NCBI RefSeq assembly: GCF_030272615.1
Contig: NC_081410.1
Location: forward strand, 570,607,152 to 570,671,151
Origin: Cryptomeria japonica
Lineage: Eukaryota; Streptophyta; Pinopsida; Cupressales; Cupressaceae
Length of the DNA stretch: 64,000 bases
Reading direction: 5' to 3'
In this document: piece after piece, positions 49,601 through 61,684 of the stretch
Layout: each line of letters starts with the position of its first letter
How positions within the stretch are numbered: position 1 is the stretch's first letter
Notes under the pieces: generated by a model
What the model was told of the DNA's origin: nothing
What the model saw: only the letters and a program-made list of their open reading frames with translations
Databases searched by the model: none
Position numbers and translations under genes: made by a program

Positions 49601-51769
49601 CAAAATGTCAATCAGATGCATCAACCATATGCATAGGGTCTACAAAAATGGAAAATTCAACACAAAAAGAGCTCTTATATATGCCTTTGCCAGACAATGA
49701 CTCTTATTATGTTATACAAAAGTTTGTTACCCAAGCCAAATAATTCAAGAAACATACAATAATGGATAGTAAATAGAGTGAAAAATCATGGGCGACTCTA
49801 AATGAAATATTCTCAATAATGGAAAAGTATATGTTTATGTTGTAGGCACTTAAATGATGTTGAGTTCAAATCTTCTACAATAGAAAAAAAATTATTCTCA
49901 ACTCTTACAAGAAATGAACCAGTAGATTGATTTATACTATGAATATCACTAGATATCCTTGAAAATAGCGACCAAGCCATTGTGGGTTTCCCATATTTCT
50001 TAGCAAATCATTTTTTATTTAGAATGACCATTTCATCTCCAAAACATGAGACAATTCACAAAATTTTATAATTAGTTTGAGCATCATTGTAAAATTTCTA
50101 GCAGTGGATGTTTCAACGAAAGGTAACTTTTACAGTCCTTGTTGATGATAGCAAGGTCCTTATATAGAGCACATTACTAGCCCAAGAGGATCCATATCCC
50201 ATGTTGTCATGAGAGGATATTTTGATTAGATGAAGTTATTAAAAAGAGCATAGAGCAATCACAGGGTCTTAAAGGGCACTTTCATGAAGACAAGATTCAA
50301 CACTTCTTCAAGTTTTTAGGTTTCTAGCCAAGCATTGGTGGCATTAAATGTAAAACAAAAACAATAATAGGGAAGCATTAAGCAATAGTCATGTTTCATG
50401 CATATCTCTAAAATTACAAACTGAGTTTCTGTGAATTTTTCACATAAATTAGAAATATCTATAGCAAAAAAACCCATTCAATTTCGTATAAATCTAGTAT
50501 GTAACTCTGAAGAAATATTCACCAGTCTGAAGGGCAATATTTGAAGGTTATGGTTGCTCTATAATAGTTGTTTTGATCAAATAAGGAGTGCCAAGATCAT
50601 ATTAATGGTAGTTTTTGAGCCAATGGTGTTGTAATCAAGAATGTATAAATACTTGGAATAGTTTCAATAATGATTCCAAACCTTAATGCCAAAGATACAA
50701 TAAAGGATATGAGCACATAAAAGTCATTGGGATTGTTGAAAGCTACAACAGTACATAAGGAGCAACTCTACCAATCATACCACAGTCACAAAAGAAGATC
50801 TCAGTCTAGGGAAGGCTAGATTCATAGTAGATAAGCATTTTCATTAGCATAGACAGAAATCAAGAGAGTATGTGTAGTCTGAGACACAAAGACATAGTTT
50901 TTTTCAAAAGACAAGTCATAACCCTATAAAGGAATACAAGGTGTAGCTACAATGAGCTTAAGGTTGACAAGGAATATACAAAGCATCTATAAAACCATCA
51001 AAGCAGAAAAATTCTTCAAAGAGATTCATGTGTTGACAGTGAAAAGAAGTGAAGGAAAGAGAGTGAAAAGCATAAAGATACTCGATTATGAAGAAATAAG
51101 ATATTTGCATTACCACAAGCATAGTGCAAAGGTAATTTGAAGAAGCAACCATCAGATAGAGAGTGCATGAGCACGACCATTAGGGAAAACTTATACTCCA
51201 TGAGCACCCAAGAATGGAAAAATAGTCCTAGCCAAACAATGACAGAGATGCCTACAGTAAAAAGACAATATACTACCGAAGACAATACTTATAGAAACAC
51301 TCATAGAGGTATAAAAATGAATGAAATGATTAAAGAGGCCATTTTTGAGAGGCATGAAACATGTGTTGAAGGTACTCCTTTAGAAGTTCAATGTTACAAT
51401 GATTTTGTACCATGGAAGCTCTCAAGGACAGAGTCATAGTGAAATACATAGTCCAAAGATCTTAGGATTGTAAAGAACAAACACTGAGAACAATAGGATC
51501 TTCACACAAAGGTACAGTATCAAAACATGTGTTACTGATTTACATGACTATTATTGTGACTTTAAAATGATTATTCATGACTATCATGAAATGACAGAGA
51601 GTTCATCACAATCCACAAAACATGTCAAAAAAGAAGTTGCATGGTATCAATCAATAGTTACATGATCAGTACTATGAAGATAAACCCTCAACAAGTGAAT
51701 AAAAGTAGAGATACAAGAGCATTTGATTAAGGGATAGTTACATCACTAAGGCATTATCAATCCAGGTAT
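43651..51769. other. 8 kb without a gene
   Basis: AT-rich non-coding DNA. 43990-44470 resembles the leader of a Ty3-type element (GAGCTTATCCACGAG, ACCTTGGAGTTACC, CTTCGGCGAGATC). The rest holds only short frames of 60-116 codons on either strand with no domain, plus a small GA patch near 48309-48322. It is probably old, unrecognisable element sequence. Confidence 0.45.
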
Positions 51770-52070
51770 GGGAGCCACAAACTTATGGGTGAATGATTTT
51801 GTGCTTATATGTTTTGATATGGTTGATATGATTAGATGATCGAAAGTGATCTAAAATGAGTTATTACTGTTGTTAGTAAAATGGTTTAATATTTTGGTTA
51901 AATGGTATGTGAGTTTTAGATCTGTTACATTGTATCATTGATGTTTTAGTCAACCAGTAATCTAGATAGTGCAGTATCATTTTTTGTTACATTGTTTAAA
52001 GTAGTTAGTTAAGTAAATAGTTTATGAGTTGGGATTAAGTTTCATGAAAGTTTAGTTTGTTTTCTATCTA

Positions 52071-52090
52071 CTGATTCACCCCCCCCTCTT
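52071..52090 (+). other. LTR-end signature shared with the solo LTR
   Basis: CTGATTCACC followed by a C-run and TCTTAG, about 40 bp before the PBS. The same motif lies about 32 bp from the end of the solo LTR at 20876-22092, which places the two in related copia families. Confidence 0.7.
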
Positions 52091-52131
52091 AGTAGTTGAC
52101 CGGATCCTTATTGTTTCATGATATTATCAAT

Positions 52132-52142
52132 TGGTATTAGAG
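52132..52142 (+). other. primer binding site, initiator tRNA-Met type
   Basis: TGGTATTAGAG, one C-to-T change from the usual TGGTATCAGAG. It precedes gag by about 58 bp. Confidence 0.8.
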
Positions 52143-52199
52143 AATTTTAGGTCCTCTTGTGTTTAAGCCTAATATCTTGAGGAAAATATATAAGAGAAC

Positions 52200-53414
52200 A
52201 TGATGAAGAAAGAAGGTCCAAAGTTCAATAGGGAAAACTACAGAATCTGGCATGATAGGATGAAGATTTATATCAAGAGCTTAGGAAGTCAATATTGGGA
52301 ACATATTGTTACTAAATATAACTTGCCTAGTAGGATTTTGTCAGATGATCAAAAGAAGGATCAACATGAGAATAATGAAGAATTGGAGGCCATTATCAGT
52401 TACTTGTTCGATTCAGAGTATTTTGATGTCCATGGATTGGAGACTGCATTTGAAGCATGGAAAAAACTTGAGGATATCTATAGCGGTGATGAGAATGTTA
52501 ATATTGCCAAAGAAGACAGTCTGAGAGGTAAATTTGATGATATGCAGATGGCTGAAGGAGAGAGCATTCAACAGTATGGTTAGAGGATCAAGGAGATAGT
52601 CAATGAGATCAAAAGTGTTGGTGGTACAGTGGAGGATACCACAATGGTTGGCAAGGTGTTGAGAACCCTTCTACCGATCTACGCTATCCGAGTTGTAGCC
52701 ATTCAGGAACTCAAGTCTATTAATAAATCAAAGGTAACTCTTCACTACATCATTGGCAAATTAAATGCATTTGAATTAAATAATTTTGATGAAAGTGTTC
52801 AAAGATCAAAGTCTACTTTTAGAGATTCAATTTCAAACCCACCAGTAAGGAAAAGTAGAGAAGCTAGTTACAGTCATGAGTCTAGATCGAGAAGAGAGGT
52901 TGATGATGAAGACAATCTGATTCAGCTTGAAGCATTGTTGGCCAAACGGTTACCCAGAGGTACTGGTAAGTATAGAGGTAAATTACCTTTGAAGTGTTTT
53001 GCATGTAACCGGATTGGACATATTGCTGCTAACTGTCCAATTGGAGATAATGAGAAAAAATGTGACAAGTATAAGAAGTACAAAGGCAAAGGTAAAAGAG
53101 ACTGTCTCATTGTTATGGATGGAGGAATTATAGATGAGTAATCTAAGGAATATGCAAATGAGGACATTGTCTTTGTTTCCATTAAAGAAGAGACATCAGA
53201 TCCAAAGGCATTAGTCTCTCGCATGGATAGTTCTGATGTTTGGATTATAGACAGTGATTCTTCACACCACATGACCGGTGATCGCAGTAAGTTTCTTACT
53301 TTGAAGGAATTTGATGGAGGTGTTTTGAGATTTGGGAATGACTCGCCCTACATGGTAAAAGGAAAGGGAGCCGTCTCTTTTAATGGTAAGAGTAGTACAG
53401 AAGATGTCTACTAG
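52200..53414 (+). pseudogene. copia Gag and protease
   Basis: ATG at 52200 (MMKKEGPKFNRENYRIW). One frame reads through a stop at 52581-52583 (TAG, where Gln is usual), Gag core phrases (EAWKKLEDIYSG, LRGKFDDMQM), a good CCHC knuckle CFACNRIGHIAANCP at 52995-53036, a further TAG-type stop at 53139, and the protease site WIIDSDSSHHMTG. The catalytic triplet is Asp-Ser-Asp instead of Asp-Ser-Gly (changed codon 53256-53258), which should kill the protease. A stop at 53412 precedes the NLLSVSQL pre-integrase stretch. Confidence 0.88.
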
Positions 53415-54604
53415 GTTGAAGGACTGAAACATAATCTTTTGAGTGTTTCTCAACTCAATGATAGAGGTTATCCACTAGAATTCAAGAATGAGATGTGAAA
53501 AATCTATGGAAGCAAAGGTGAACTGATTTCAACCGGTAACTAGACAAAAGGTAACTTTTTTCATCTAAGCTCTAAAGCCAACAATTGTTTAATTGCAAAA
53601 GTAGAAGATAGTTGGCTTTGGCATCAAAGATTCTATCATGTAGATTTTGATAGCATTGTAAAAGTTAGTAAGTCCAAATCAGTAAGAGGTTTGCCTCGGC
53701 TGGACAAACCGGTGAATGCTCCGTGTAAGGAATGTTAGTTAGGGAAGATGGCATTTTCAACTTTCAAGAGAAAATATTTCTTAGCAGAACATTTGCTAGA
53801 TTTGGTTCATACCAACCTTTGTGGACCAATAAGGACTATGAGTATTCAAGGTAATTGATATTTTATTATCTTTACTAATGATTGCTCAAGAATGATGTGG
53901 GTCACATTCTTGAAGGACAAAAACAAATGTATTTAGCAAGTTTAAGGAATTCAAAGCCTTAGTTGAAAAATAAAGTGGAAGAAAGCTTAAGTGCTTAAGA
54001 ACTGATCAAGGTGGTGAATTTGCTTCAGAGAAATTCACTAGATACTATAAAGACAATGGAATTAAGAGGCATCTTTCTACACCTAGGACACCATAGAAGA
54101 ATAGTATTGTAGAAAGGAACAACCAAAAAATTGTTTCAGCTGCTAGGACTATGCTAATACAAGAAGGTGTAGCTAAGACATTCTGGAGAGAAGCTATCAG
54201 CTCAATTGTCTACACAATGAACTAGATACTGGTTAAAAGAGGTAAGGATAAAACTCCTTATGAATACTGGTATGGTAGATCACCTAATGTCAGTTACTTT
54301 AAGATTTCTGGTAGCAGATGTCTTATCAAGATAGGTGACTATGTTGGTAAGTTTGATGCTAAGAGTGATGAAGGCATCTTTCCTGGTTACTCCACCAAGA
54401 GAAAAGCCTACACATATTACAACAACCAAACAAAGAAGTTCATTGAAAGTGCTAATGTCTGAGTGGATGGGTTTCCTGAAAATTTAGGAGAAAGCTGTAA
54501 GGAGAAGGAGAAAGATGAGCCTTACATTCTGGTTTTGGAACCAGAACCGGTGAAGCCATAAGTTGGTGAAATGAATACTACAACACCAGTTCAACCATAA
54601 CAAG
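53415..54604 (+). pseudogene. copia integrase, broken
   Basis: Zinc-binding part: WLWHQRFYHV ... APCKEC. Core: VHTNLCGP (53800-53826), in which the first catalytic Asp is Asn (codon 53814-53816); then, after a frameshift near 53930, LRTDQGGEF with the second Asp at 54004; and SIVERNNQ with the Glu. The C-terminal part has GKFDAKSDEGIFPGYS. Stops near 53497, 53542, 53736, 53857, 54094, 54223 and 54460. Integrase would insert the cDNA copy; this one cannot. Confidence 0.85.
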
Positions 54605-55483
54605 TTGATTCTGCAGAAGATAAAGAAAGTAAAGAAGAAGAAGAACTTGGAGACCATGATCATGTTATTCCAAGATATGTTAGACTTAATCATAATCTTG
54701 ATCATATTTTTTGGAGATAAAGATGTTGGTGTGTTAACCAAAAGAAGAATAAGAGAGAATTCTTGTATGATCTCCATTATTGAACCTAGAACAACAAAGG
54801 AAGCTTTTGGAGATGACCACTGGATCAAGGCTATGGAAGAAGACCTTAACCAAATTGAGAAGAACAATACATGGACACTAGTACCTAGACCAGAGAACAA
54901 GAAAGTAATAGGTACTAAATGGGTATTCAAGAATAAATTGAATGAAGATGGAGTAGTGGTCAGAAATAAAGCCAGACTAGTATGCAAAGGTTATGAAGAA
55001 GAACAAGGTGAAGACTATGGTGAGACATTTGCACCAGTTGCAAGATTGGAAGGAGTTAGGACTCTACTTACATTTGCAGCATACAAAGGATTCAAAGTAT
55101 ATCAGATCGATGTGAAGTCAACATTTTTAAATGGAATATTTGAAGAGAAAGTCTACATTGAACAACTAGATGGTTATGCTTTGACTGAAGCAAAGGATAT
55201 GGTGTGCAAACTACACAAGGCACTAAATGGTTTGAAGAAAGCACCTAGGGCATGGTATGAAGGATTACATTCTCACTTAGTGAAGATTGGTTTTCAAAGA
55301 ACTAGGGAAGACAACAATATATATCTCAAGACAGAAGGAGATAAGATACTAGTTAGCAAGGTATTTGTGGATGATATCATTTTTGGAGGAAAGGATGATA
55401 TGTGTCATGAATTTTCTAGTAAAATGAAGAATGAGTTTGAGATGTCATTGGTAGGTGAAACAAAATTCTTCATAGGTCTATAA
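54605..55483 (+). pseudogene. copia reverse transcriptase
   Basis: The longest intact piece of the element. EAFGDDHWIKAMEEDLNQIE and WTLVPRP open the domain. GTKWVFKNKLNEDG and ARLVCKGYEE follow, then YQIDVKSTFLNG (first catalytic Asp at 55109) and FVDDIIFGG (two Asp at 55370-55375, the YVDD-type box). All three catalytic Asp are kept. The frame differs from that of gag and ends at a TAA at 55481 inside the RT tail (KFFIGL). Confidence 0.92.
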
Positions 55484-56320
55484 ATTCAACAGATGAAGAA
55501 AGGTATTTTCATCACATAGTCCAAGTATGTGAAAGAAGTATTGAAGACATTTGGAATGGGAGATTGTAAACCAGTTGGAACACCAATTTGGTTATAGGTT
55601 ATAAACTATCTAAGGAGGATGATTTTGCATCAGTGTATGAAAAGGAGTACATGTCAATGATAGGTAAACTACATTATGTTGTCCACAATAGATCGTACAT
55701 TTCTCATGCAATAGGATTAGTTGCTAGATTTTAGAAAAACCCGAAGGAGATACACATGGTAGCAACTAAAAGAATTTTTAGATATCTGAAAGGCACAATT
55801 GATTATGGATTATGGTATCCATATACAGATAACTTTGATTTGAAAGTCTATACAGATGTAGACTGGGTAGGAAATTTTGATGATAGGAAGAGTACAACTA
55901 GAGGAGCTTTCTTTCTTTGAGGAAGGATAGTGTCTTGGAGCAGTAAGAAACAAAGTTGTATATCACAGTCAACTGCAGAAGCTAAATATGTTGCAGCATA
56001 TATGAATTGTACCCAAATAATCTGGATGAAACACATTTTGGAAGGTTTCAAGTTGAAGATTACAGAACCAGTAAGGATTTTTTGTGATAACACTAGTGCA
56101 ATAAACATTTCTAAGAACCTGATGTTGCATGCTAGAACCAAATATATTGAGTTGAAGTATCATTTCTTGAGAGAGAAAGTGTAGAGTAAAGATGTGTCAT
56201 TGGAGCATGTATCTACTAAGGAACAACTAGTGGATATCTTTACTAAACCTTTACTTAAGGCTACTTTTGAGTGTCTTAGAGGTAAGTTAGGGGTTGTACC
56301 CCTACATGAAGTCAATTAAG
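55484..56320 (+). pseudogene. copia RT tail and RNase H
   Basis: After a frameshift and several stops between 55484 and 55840, the RNase H frame is clear: VYTDVDWVGNFDDRKS (from 55846), SWSSKKQSCISQSTAEAKY (the usual SQSTAEAEY box), FCDNTSAINISKN, and ARTKYIELKYHFLREKV. It continues past a stop at 56182 to TKEQLVDIFTKPL and ends near 56320. Confidence 0.85.
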
Positions 56321-56713
56321 ACGATGTGGAAGATGTCAGTCCTAGAGCTTATCGAAGATCTTGAAGTATGATTGGTGTAGAGTGGAGCTATTCCACAGGG
56401 GGAGCAATAAGTTACAAATCATTGTTGTAGATCGGTGAAGCATGGAATGGTTAACCAACTGATATTAATATTCACTTTGGCATTGTTGTCAAAGGGGGAG
56501 AAGAACTATATGTTTGATGGGGAGAAGAATTGTATGATTGATGAGGAGAAGAACTGTATATGATTGATATCCAGTTACCAGCTGAAGACATGGAGACATA
56601 GTTGAAGGAGAGTACATGAAAAATGTAAACAAAGATTCCTATACTTGTGTATGTGCATTACTCTCAATCATCACAATCAAAATGGTATTGATATTTATAT
56701 TTCCATCAATGCC

Positions 56714-56722
56714 AAAGGGGGA
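56714..56722 (+). other. polypurine tract
   Basis: AAAGGGGGA three bases before the TGTTGG of the 3' LTR. A second AAAGGGGGAGA lies near 56490. Confidence 0.7.
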
Positions 56723-56725
56723 TTT

Positions 56726-57480
56726 TGTTGGCATTTCATGAAGATTGCATTAGTGAAGTATAGTATTGTCATTGATGTCAATAATAACCAGTAGTGATGT
56801 AGTAATGCAACTGGTAGTAGAGCAGTGATGGAAACCGGTATTGGTATGAAACCAATAGTAGAGCAATGAAGGAAACCAATATTAGTATTTGAAGCAGAGC
56901 GATCAACTGATAACCCCAACTAGTTGATATGTGAAACCCTAACCGATGGAGCTTGGTGAATCGGTTATGTTGATTTATGATCGAATGGTGATTGGAGATG
57001 GAGATGACACATATGCATGATGCACCTGATGAGTTTCAAAGTGGTTTTGGCGTGTAGAGATAACTATTTTATCTTGGGAATGAGAAAATGCATAGCATGA
57101 AGTGAATAATGTGTGATGAGTTATAGGATCCAATGTGCAGTGATCTAGGAGCGATCAAAGTTGTCTTGAACAATGTGTAACTAATTGATATGTAATTGAA
57201 TGGTCATGTTTGAACTGATATATTTGTAATCTCTATGAGATCTTAGGTTTTATTATGTGTTACTGACCTATTGTATTTTCTTATAAGGTTGATGAGTTGT
57301 TTTGTAATTGTGTTGGCAATTTTGTTAAGTGTGGTAGTCAGACTATTGCCGAACCAGCAGGAGTGTCTGCAGAATGTTTTGAAGGCAGATATGAGCATAA
57401 AAGGATCTGAATAAGAAGAGTAGTGCTTGTCATATATCTATGAAGTGTGTACCTGTTATACCTACGGCTACAACACGAAA
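56726..57480 (+). repeat. 3' LTR, right end unclear
   Basis: Starts TGTTGGCATTTCATG. Shares ATTGTCATTGATG with the start region of the solo LTR. It seems to lose LTR character near 57480, before the C-run signature expected at its end, so it is probably truncated. Confidence 0.65.
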
Positions 57481-57982
57481 CAGTCAATAAATCATTACAA
57501 GCAATGGTTAGAAAATTAATCAACTAAAGATAAAACCATAGCTAATCGATCTATTGCCTCCTAGTAAATGCGAGTATGAATTTTTCTCTCAAATTTGGAT
57601 ATGCAAATTCCAGTGACTTGACTACACTAAAATTGAGGATTTTAAATGATGAAGATTCATGATCTAGATGACATAATGATTTAAGCTATCTGATTCTATG
57701 ATATTGCTATGAAATAAGCTAGAATGAAGATGCAATTAAGCTAAAATTGAACATCATAACAATGCTAAGAATGATTTGCTAAGAGTTATATGCCTATAGT
57801 AACAATGCATGAATGCAAATTAGATGAATCAATTAGGGGCCCTTTAAACTCCAAAATGGGTTCTATTTATAGGATTTCCCAAGGCTAGGGGTGAGGTGGC
57901 AGGAATCAACGATCAAGATTGATTTGTAAATATCAATGGTTAAATTGGAGGAGGTTGGCAAAGAGGTTGGATTAAAGGGGAC
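57481..57982. other. no gene; minus-strand LTR-like TATA box at 57863-57871
   Basis: Reads TATAAATAG on the minus strand, in GGGAAATCCTATAAATAGAACCC-like context, similar to the presumed LTR at 36057. It is probably a fragment of a minus-strand LTR cut by the next element. Confidence 0.4.
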
Positions 57983-58238
57983 TGTAGACACCTAAAAATG
58001 GTCAATGCTTGCGAGGTCATACTTTAACATTTGCGCATTGCCTCATTTTAGGTTTTTGTGTCGCATTAACTTTTCTCCAATGTCACGCACTTGGTTTTTA
58101 TCATTTGCGAGCATCGAGTCATTCTTCTACATTCTTCATTCTGTCTTGCTTTCAAATTTGGTCTTGTCGACAACACTATCCAATCATGATTTTGATCGAT
58201 TTTATCCTATCACATCAATGTGCGTGCTAATTTGTTAT

Positions 58239-58517
58239 CATTTTGGACATCGTCAATCCTAATTAGGGTTTTGTCCTCTTATTAATCTTATCATTAATCT
58301 TATCATTTTGGACATCGTCAATCCTAATTAGGGTTTTGTCCTCTTATCGATTTGTCATTAATCTTTATCATTTTCAATCTTGTCATTTTGCGATCGATTT
58401 GTCATCGGTCGTTGTCATGTTCGATCTTGTCATTTTGCGATCGATTTGTCATCGATCGTGGTCATTTTTAATCTTGTCATCTTGCAATCTATTTTGTCAT
58501 CAATCCTTGTCCTCTTG
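58239..58517 (+). repeat. 65-bp (x2) and 47-bp (x3) tandem repeats in U3
   Basis: CATTTTGGACATCGTCAATC occurs at 58239 and 58304 (65 bp). ATCTTGTCATTTTGCGATCG occurs at 58377 and 58424, and in weaker form at 58471 (47 bp). Confidence 0.9.
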
Positions 58518-58989
58518 TCAATTTTGTCATTTTGCGATCATTTCGCTATCGATCATTGTCTGTCTCAATTATGTCAATTTGGATCAATTTGTCATTGTTC
58601 CTTGTCAATTGACGCATTTTCTCAATCAAATTATTTATCACATTGGTCATTTATCAATCCAAAATCAAATCATGATCAAGTCAATTATCTTTCATCAAGA
58701 CCTAATTCATCTTCTAGGGTTTCGTGATTTAATCATTTTAACCTTGTGTGTGTCATTTTTCTTCCTTTAGGATTAATAAATTACTTATTTATCCTAAGTC
58801 TTCTTATTACAATTAAATCTTCATTTAATTGGCTAATTATTCCTCTTTGTGAATTAATTAATAAATGACAAATTATTAATTAATTTACCTAATTTCTAAT
58901 TTTCTTCAATTCCTAATTTCTTAATTCCTCTTTTTCTAATTTTCTAATTTCTTAATTCCTAATTTCAATTCTCTCCTATTTTTCTCCTA

Positions 58990-59155
58990 ATTTCATGGGA
59001 ATGACATAGAAATTTGTCATAATTTGTCATAATTGACAATCAATGAATTCTTGACATAGAAATTTGTCATAAATTGTCATAAATTCTTGACATAGAATTT
59101 GTCATAAATTGTCATAAACCCTTGCATAGCAATTTGTCATAGACATGTCATAATT
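58990..59155 (+). repeat. TTTGTCATAAATTGTCATAA repeats
   Basis: Four loose copies of TTGACATAGAAATTTGTCAT followed by AATTGTCATAA, about 30-50 bp apart, 70 bp upstream of the TATA box. Confidence 0.8.
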
Positions 59156-59589
59156 TTGCTATTCTTGATTTGAATTTCCATTCGAATCACTATCATGCTA
59201 ATCTTGTCATCTCTCCATTTCTTCTATAAATTGGATTAATTTCTTCAATCAAATCCCTTAACTAATAATCCTTAATCAGACTATCGAATTTAAGCTTCTA
59301 GTACTCTTGATCAAAAATCCCGTCTACTTGCTTTCAATTGTGTGTGCACTTGTAGGTGAGATCCACAACCAAACCATTTGGAGAGGAAAGAAGAACAATG
59401 GAGCCACATGGAGGAGCATTCAAATCGTGTCTATGGTTTGCATAATTTCTTTGCTTTTGAATGTTTTTATTTCATGTCTCTATTGAATGTGTCTTAGGAT
59501 AGATCATTGCAATGAATGCATTTGTGATTGAGCTAGATTAGTTTTTTATAATGCTTGTGATGATTTCCTATTTCCTAACCTACATTAAT

Positions 59590-59603
59590 TGGTGAACCCG
59601 ATG
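59590..59603 (+). other. possible primer binding site
   Basis: TGGTGAACCCGATG, five bases after the LTR end CTACA. Its position is right for a PBS. I cannot name the matching tRNA with confidence. Confidence 0.45.
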
Positions 59604-61684
59604 TGAACACTAACCATCTAACCTCTTTATGGTGTTTTTGAGTGCTTTCAAGTTGATTTGTAGGCCAAAAAACCCAAAAACAGGGTCGTGCAGGGTTTTC
59701 TGGAGACTTCTGCGCCTGTGTCAGACAACCTGCGCCTGCGTTGAGAATTTTGCGCTTGTGTAGAAGACATTCTATGCTTGTTTCATGACTTCTACGCCTG
59801 TGTCATGACTTTTGCGCCTGTGTAAAGCCTAGAACAGAGGTAAAAATGCAGTGTTTTACTTGAAAATTGTCTTGTTTTTGCATTCTGTTTTTTATTTTTT
59901 GGTTTTTGGTACTAATTATCTGTGCAAAATCTTGGCATACGCATGGAAAAGACAATAAATCAAACTAATAACATGTGTTATGCAGAATCGATAGTCAAAG
60001 ACAAGAAATCAAACTCCTAACTTGGGTTTTGCAGGTTGCCTTGGAGAAACAATCAAACTTTGTGTTTGTATTTAATTTTTAGGCACTTAGTGATTTCTAA
60101 ATAGGTTGGAATAAACGTGTTTGTTCTTTGATTGTTGAGTGTGACATTGGAGTAGGAGAGTATGCTCTCATCCTTCTTAGGGTGATCAGAAATCCAGATC
60201 TTTGATACCATGCTCGTGTCTTTGATTGTGTGTCTCCTTTAGAGGGCCTGCCTTCCCGACCACTTTGCTTTTGCAAGCAAGTGATAATCGTGAGAAGGGA
60301 ACGACCCAAAGTGAGTACGGATAGAATTCCTTGGCATTCTAACTCACTATAAAAAAATACCCGATGAGCGAAAGCTTTGAAGGAAGTATTACGTGGAAAT
60401 TGCAGTTACTTGGGAAGTGATGACCCTTGAACTCTTTCTCATATCAACATCTAAGTAGGGCCTCTTGGTCTAAATCGTGCTTGCGTGACTACATTTGTTT
60501 GGTATCTTGATGGGATTAATGTCTCAATCACGCTTGCGTGACATCAAGGAGTAATGCTTAACAGAAATCCTTACTAAACACCTTGTTTTTAGAGGCCAAA
60601 AACCCTTCTAGTTGCTTGAGAAGGACAAGTTTGGATACTTGGAAGAGATACTAAGTTCACCATGGGGAGATTTCCATGGGGACTGATGCTTGGCTACCCT
60701 GAGAAGTGAGTGTCGTGGAGGGGAGCCCGTGGGGTCAAGCATCTATGTATTCTCCTTGAATCCCATAACAAGTCTACCTCTCAAGTACCTAATGTCCTTG
60801 CCTACCATAAGAAATGTGGGAATGAGCATGATTGTATTGAGTCTAAGTTGAAATATCTTGTATTCTTTGCTTGTCAAAGTTGAATTGCATCCCATTTAAA
60901 AAAGAAAAACAAATTGATCCAACATAAGATTAAACACAAGAGATATTCATCCAACAAAAGTTCAACAAGATTCGAAAAAGCACCTTGAAACATGGTTGTC
61001 AAACATTGTTCAAATTCTTGTCTCAACATTCATGTCACTTACATTTAAGCTCATCCTAGGTTGCATTTTGCAAAGTTCATTGTCAAGTACCAAGTTTAGG
61101 TTTCACCTAAGTCATACTCCTTTGCATATCAATAAGGGTCATCCATTTGCATGTGTCCTCTTGCATTAAAGTCATATCATTGTCATACATTTACATTGCT
61201 TACCCTGGGTCTCTTCATTAAGCTTAGGTCATTATCATATCATATTAGGGTCATTTGCATAGTAATTGTCCCTTAGCATATAGTGTCAAAACTAAGTTTT
61301 TTTGCCATACTTGAGTAATCCAAATCTTTGATGAACCCTAAGTCATTGTTAAGAAGTCTAGACCTTATCAAATCTTTTTTCCTTTTGTCATCAATATCAT
61401 TTGGTCAAACCTAGCTTAGTATCCAAGCATATAGGGGAGACATTGTCATTTTGTCCTTTTGTCACTTGGTTCTTTTGTCCTTTGAGGTCTAGACATCATT
61501 TCAATTTCCTAAGGGTCTCTCTTAGATTTGCATTTCAAATGTTTGTCAAAATCTTGAAAAACAACCAAAAAACATAGGTTGCATTCTTGCCATAGATTGC
61601 ATTCTCATTCATTTAGTTCGCACTTAGTTGCATATCATACATTATCCTTGAAAAATTCCAAAAATATTGCATTTGCATAGTGAC
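59604..61684 (+). other. leader between LTR and first gene
   Basis: About 2.1 kb without a sustained frame. It includes the 20-bp repeat at 59711-59827 and a pair of TTGCGTGAC words near 60481 and 60532. Long leaders are usual in Tat/Ogre-like elements. Confidence 0.55.
59711..59827 (+). repeat. six copies of a 20-bp repeat
   Basis: TGCGCCTGTG or close forms at 59711, 59731, 59751, 59773, 59793 and 59813, with TCATGACTTT-like spacers. Confidence 0.9.

Larger units (their letters stand above)
51770..57480 (+). mobile_element. decayed autonomous Ty1/copia retrotransposon
   Basis: Order on the plus strand: an LTR end (about 51770-52131) with CTGATTCACCCCCCCC at 52071-52086; PBS; Gag; protease; integrase; reverse transcriptase; RNase H; PPT; and a 3' LTR starting TGTTGGCATTTC at 56726. 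The order protease-integrase-RT-RNase H identifies copia. The left LTR start and right LTR end are not visible to me, and the two LTR pieces barely overlap, so both boundaries are approximate and no target duplication is claimed. Stops and at least two frameshifts make it inactive. Confidence 0.88.
57983..59584 (+). mobile_element. 5' LTR of a Ty3-type element
   Basis: 1,602 bp from TGTAGACACC to CCTAACCTACA, so the ends are TGTAG...CTACA. A TATAAA box lies at 59225-59230, and a PBS-like site follows 5 bp after the end. U3 holds three sets of tandem repeats. No second LTR lies in the window; the element continues to the right. Confidence 0.65.

Noticed and set aside
52922-53272. 116-codon minus-strand frame over the copia gag
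   Set aside because: Shadow of the plus-strand gag-protease, which has clear motifs.
54484-54987. 167-codon minus-strand hydrophobic frame
   Set aside because: Antisense shadow of the integrase tail and RT start. The Lys/Glu-rich plus strand gives Phe/Leu/Ser on minus.
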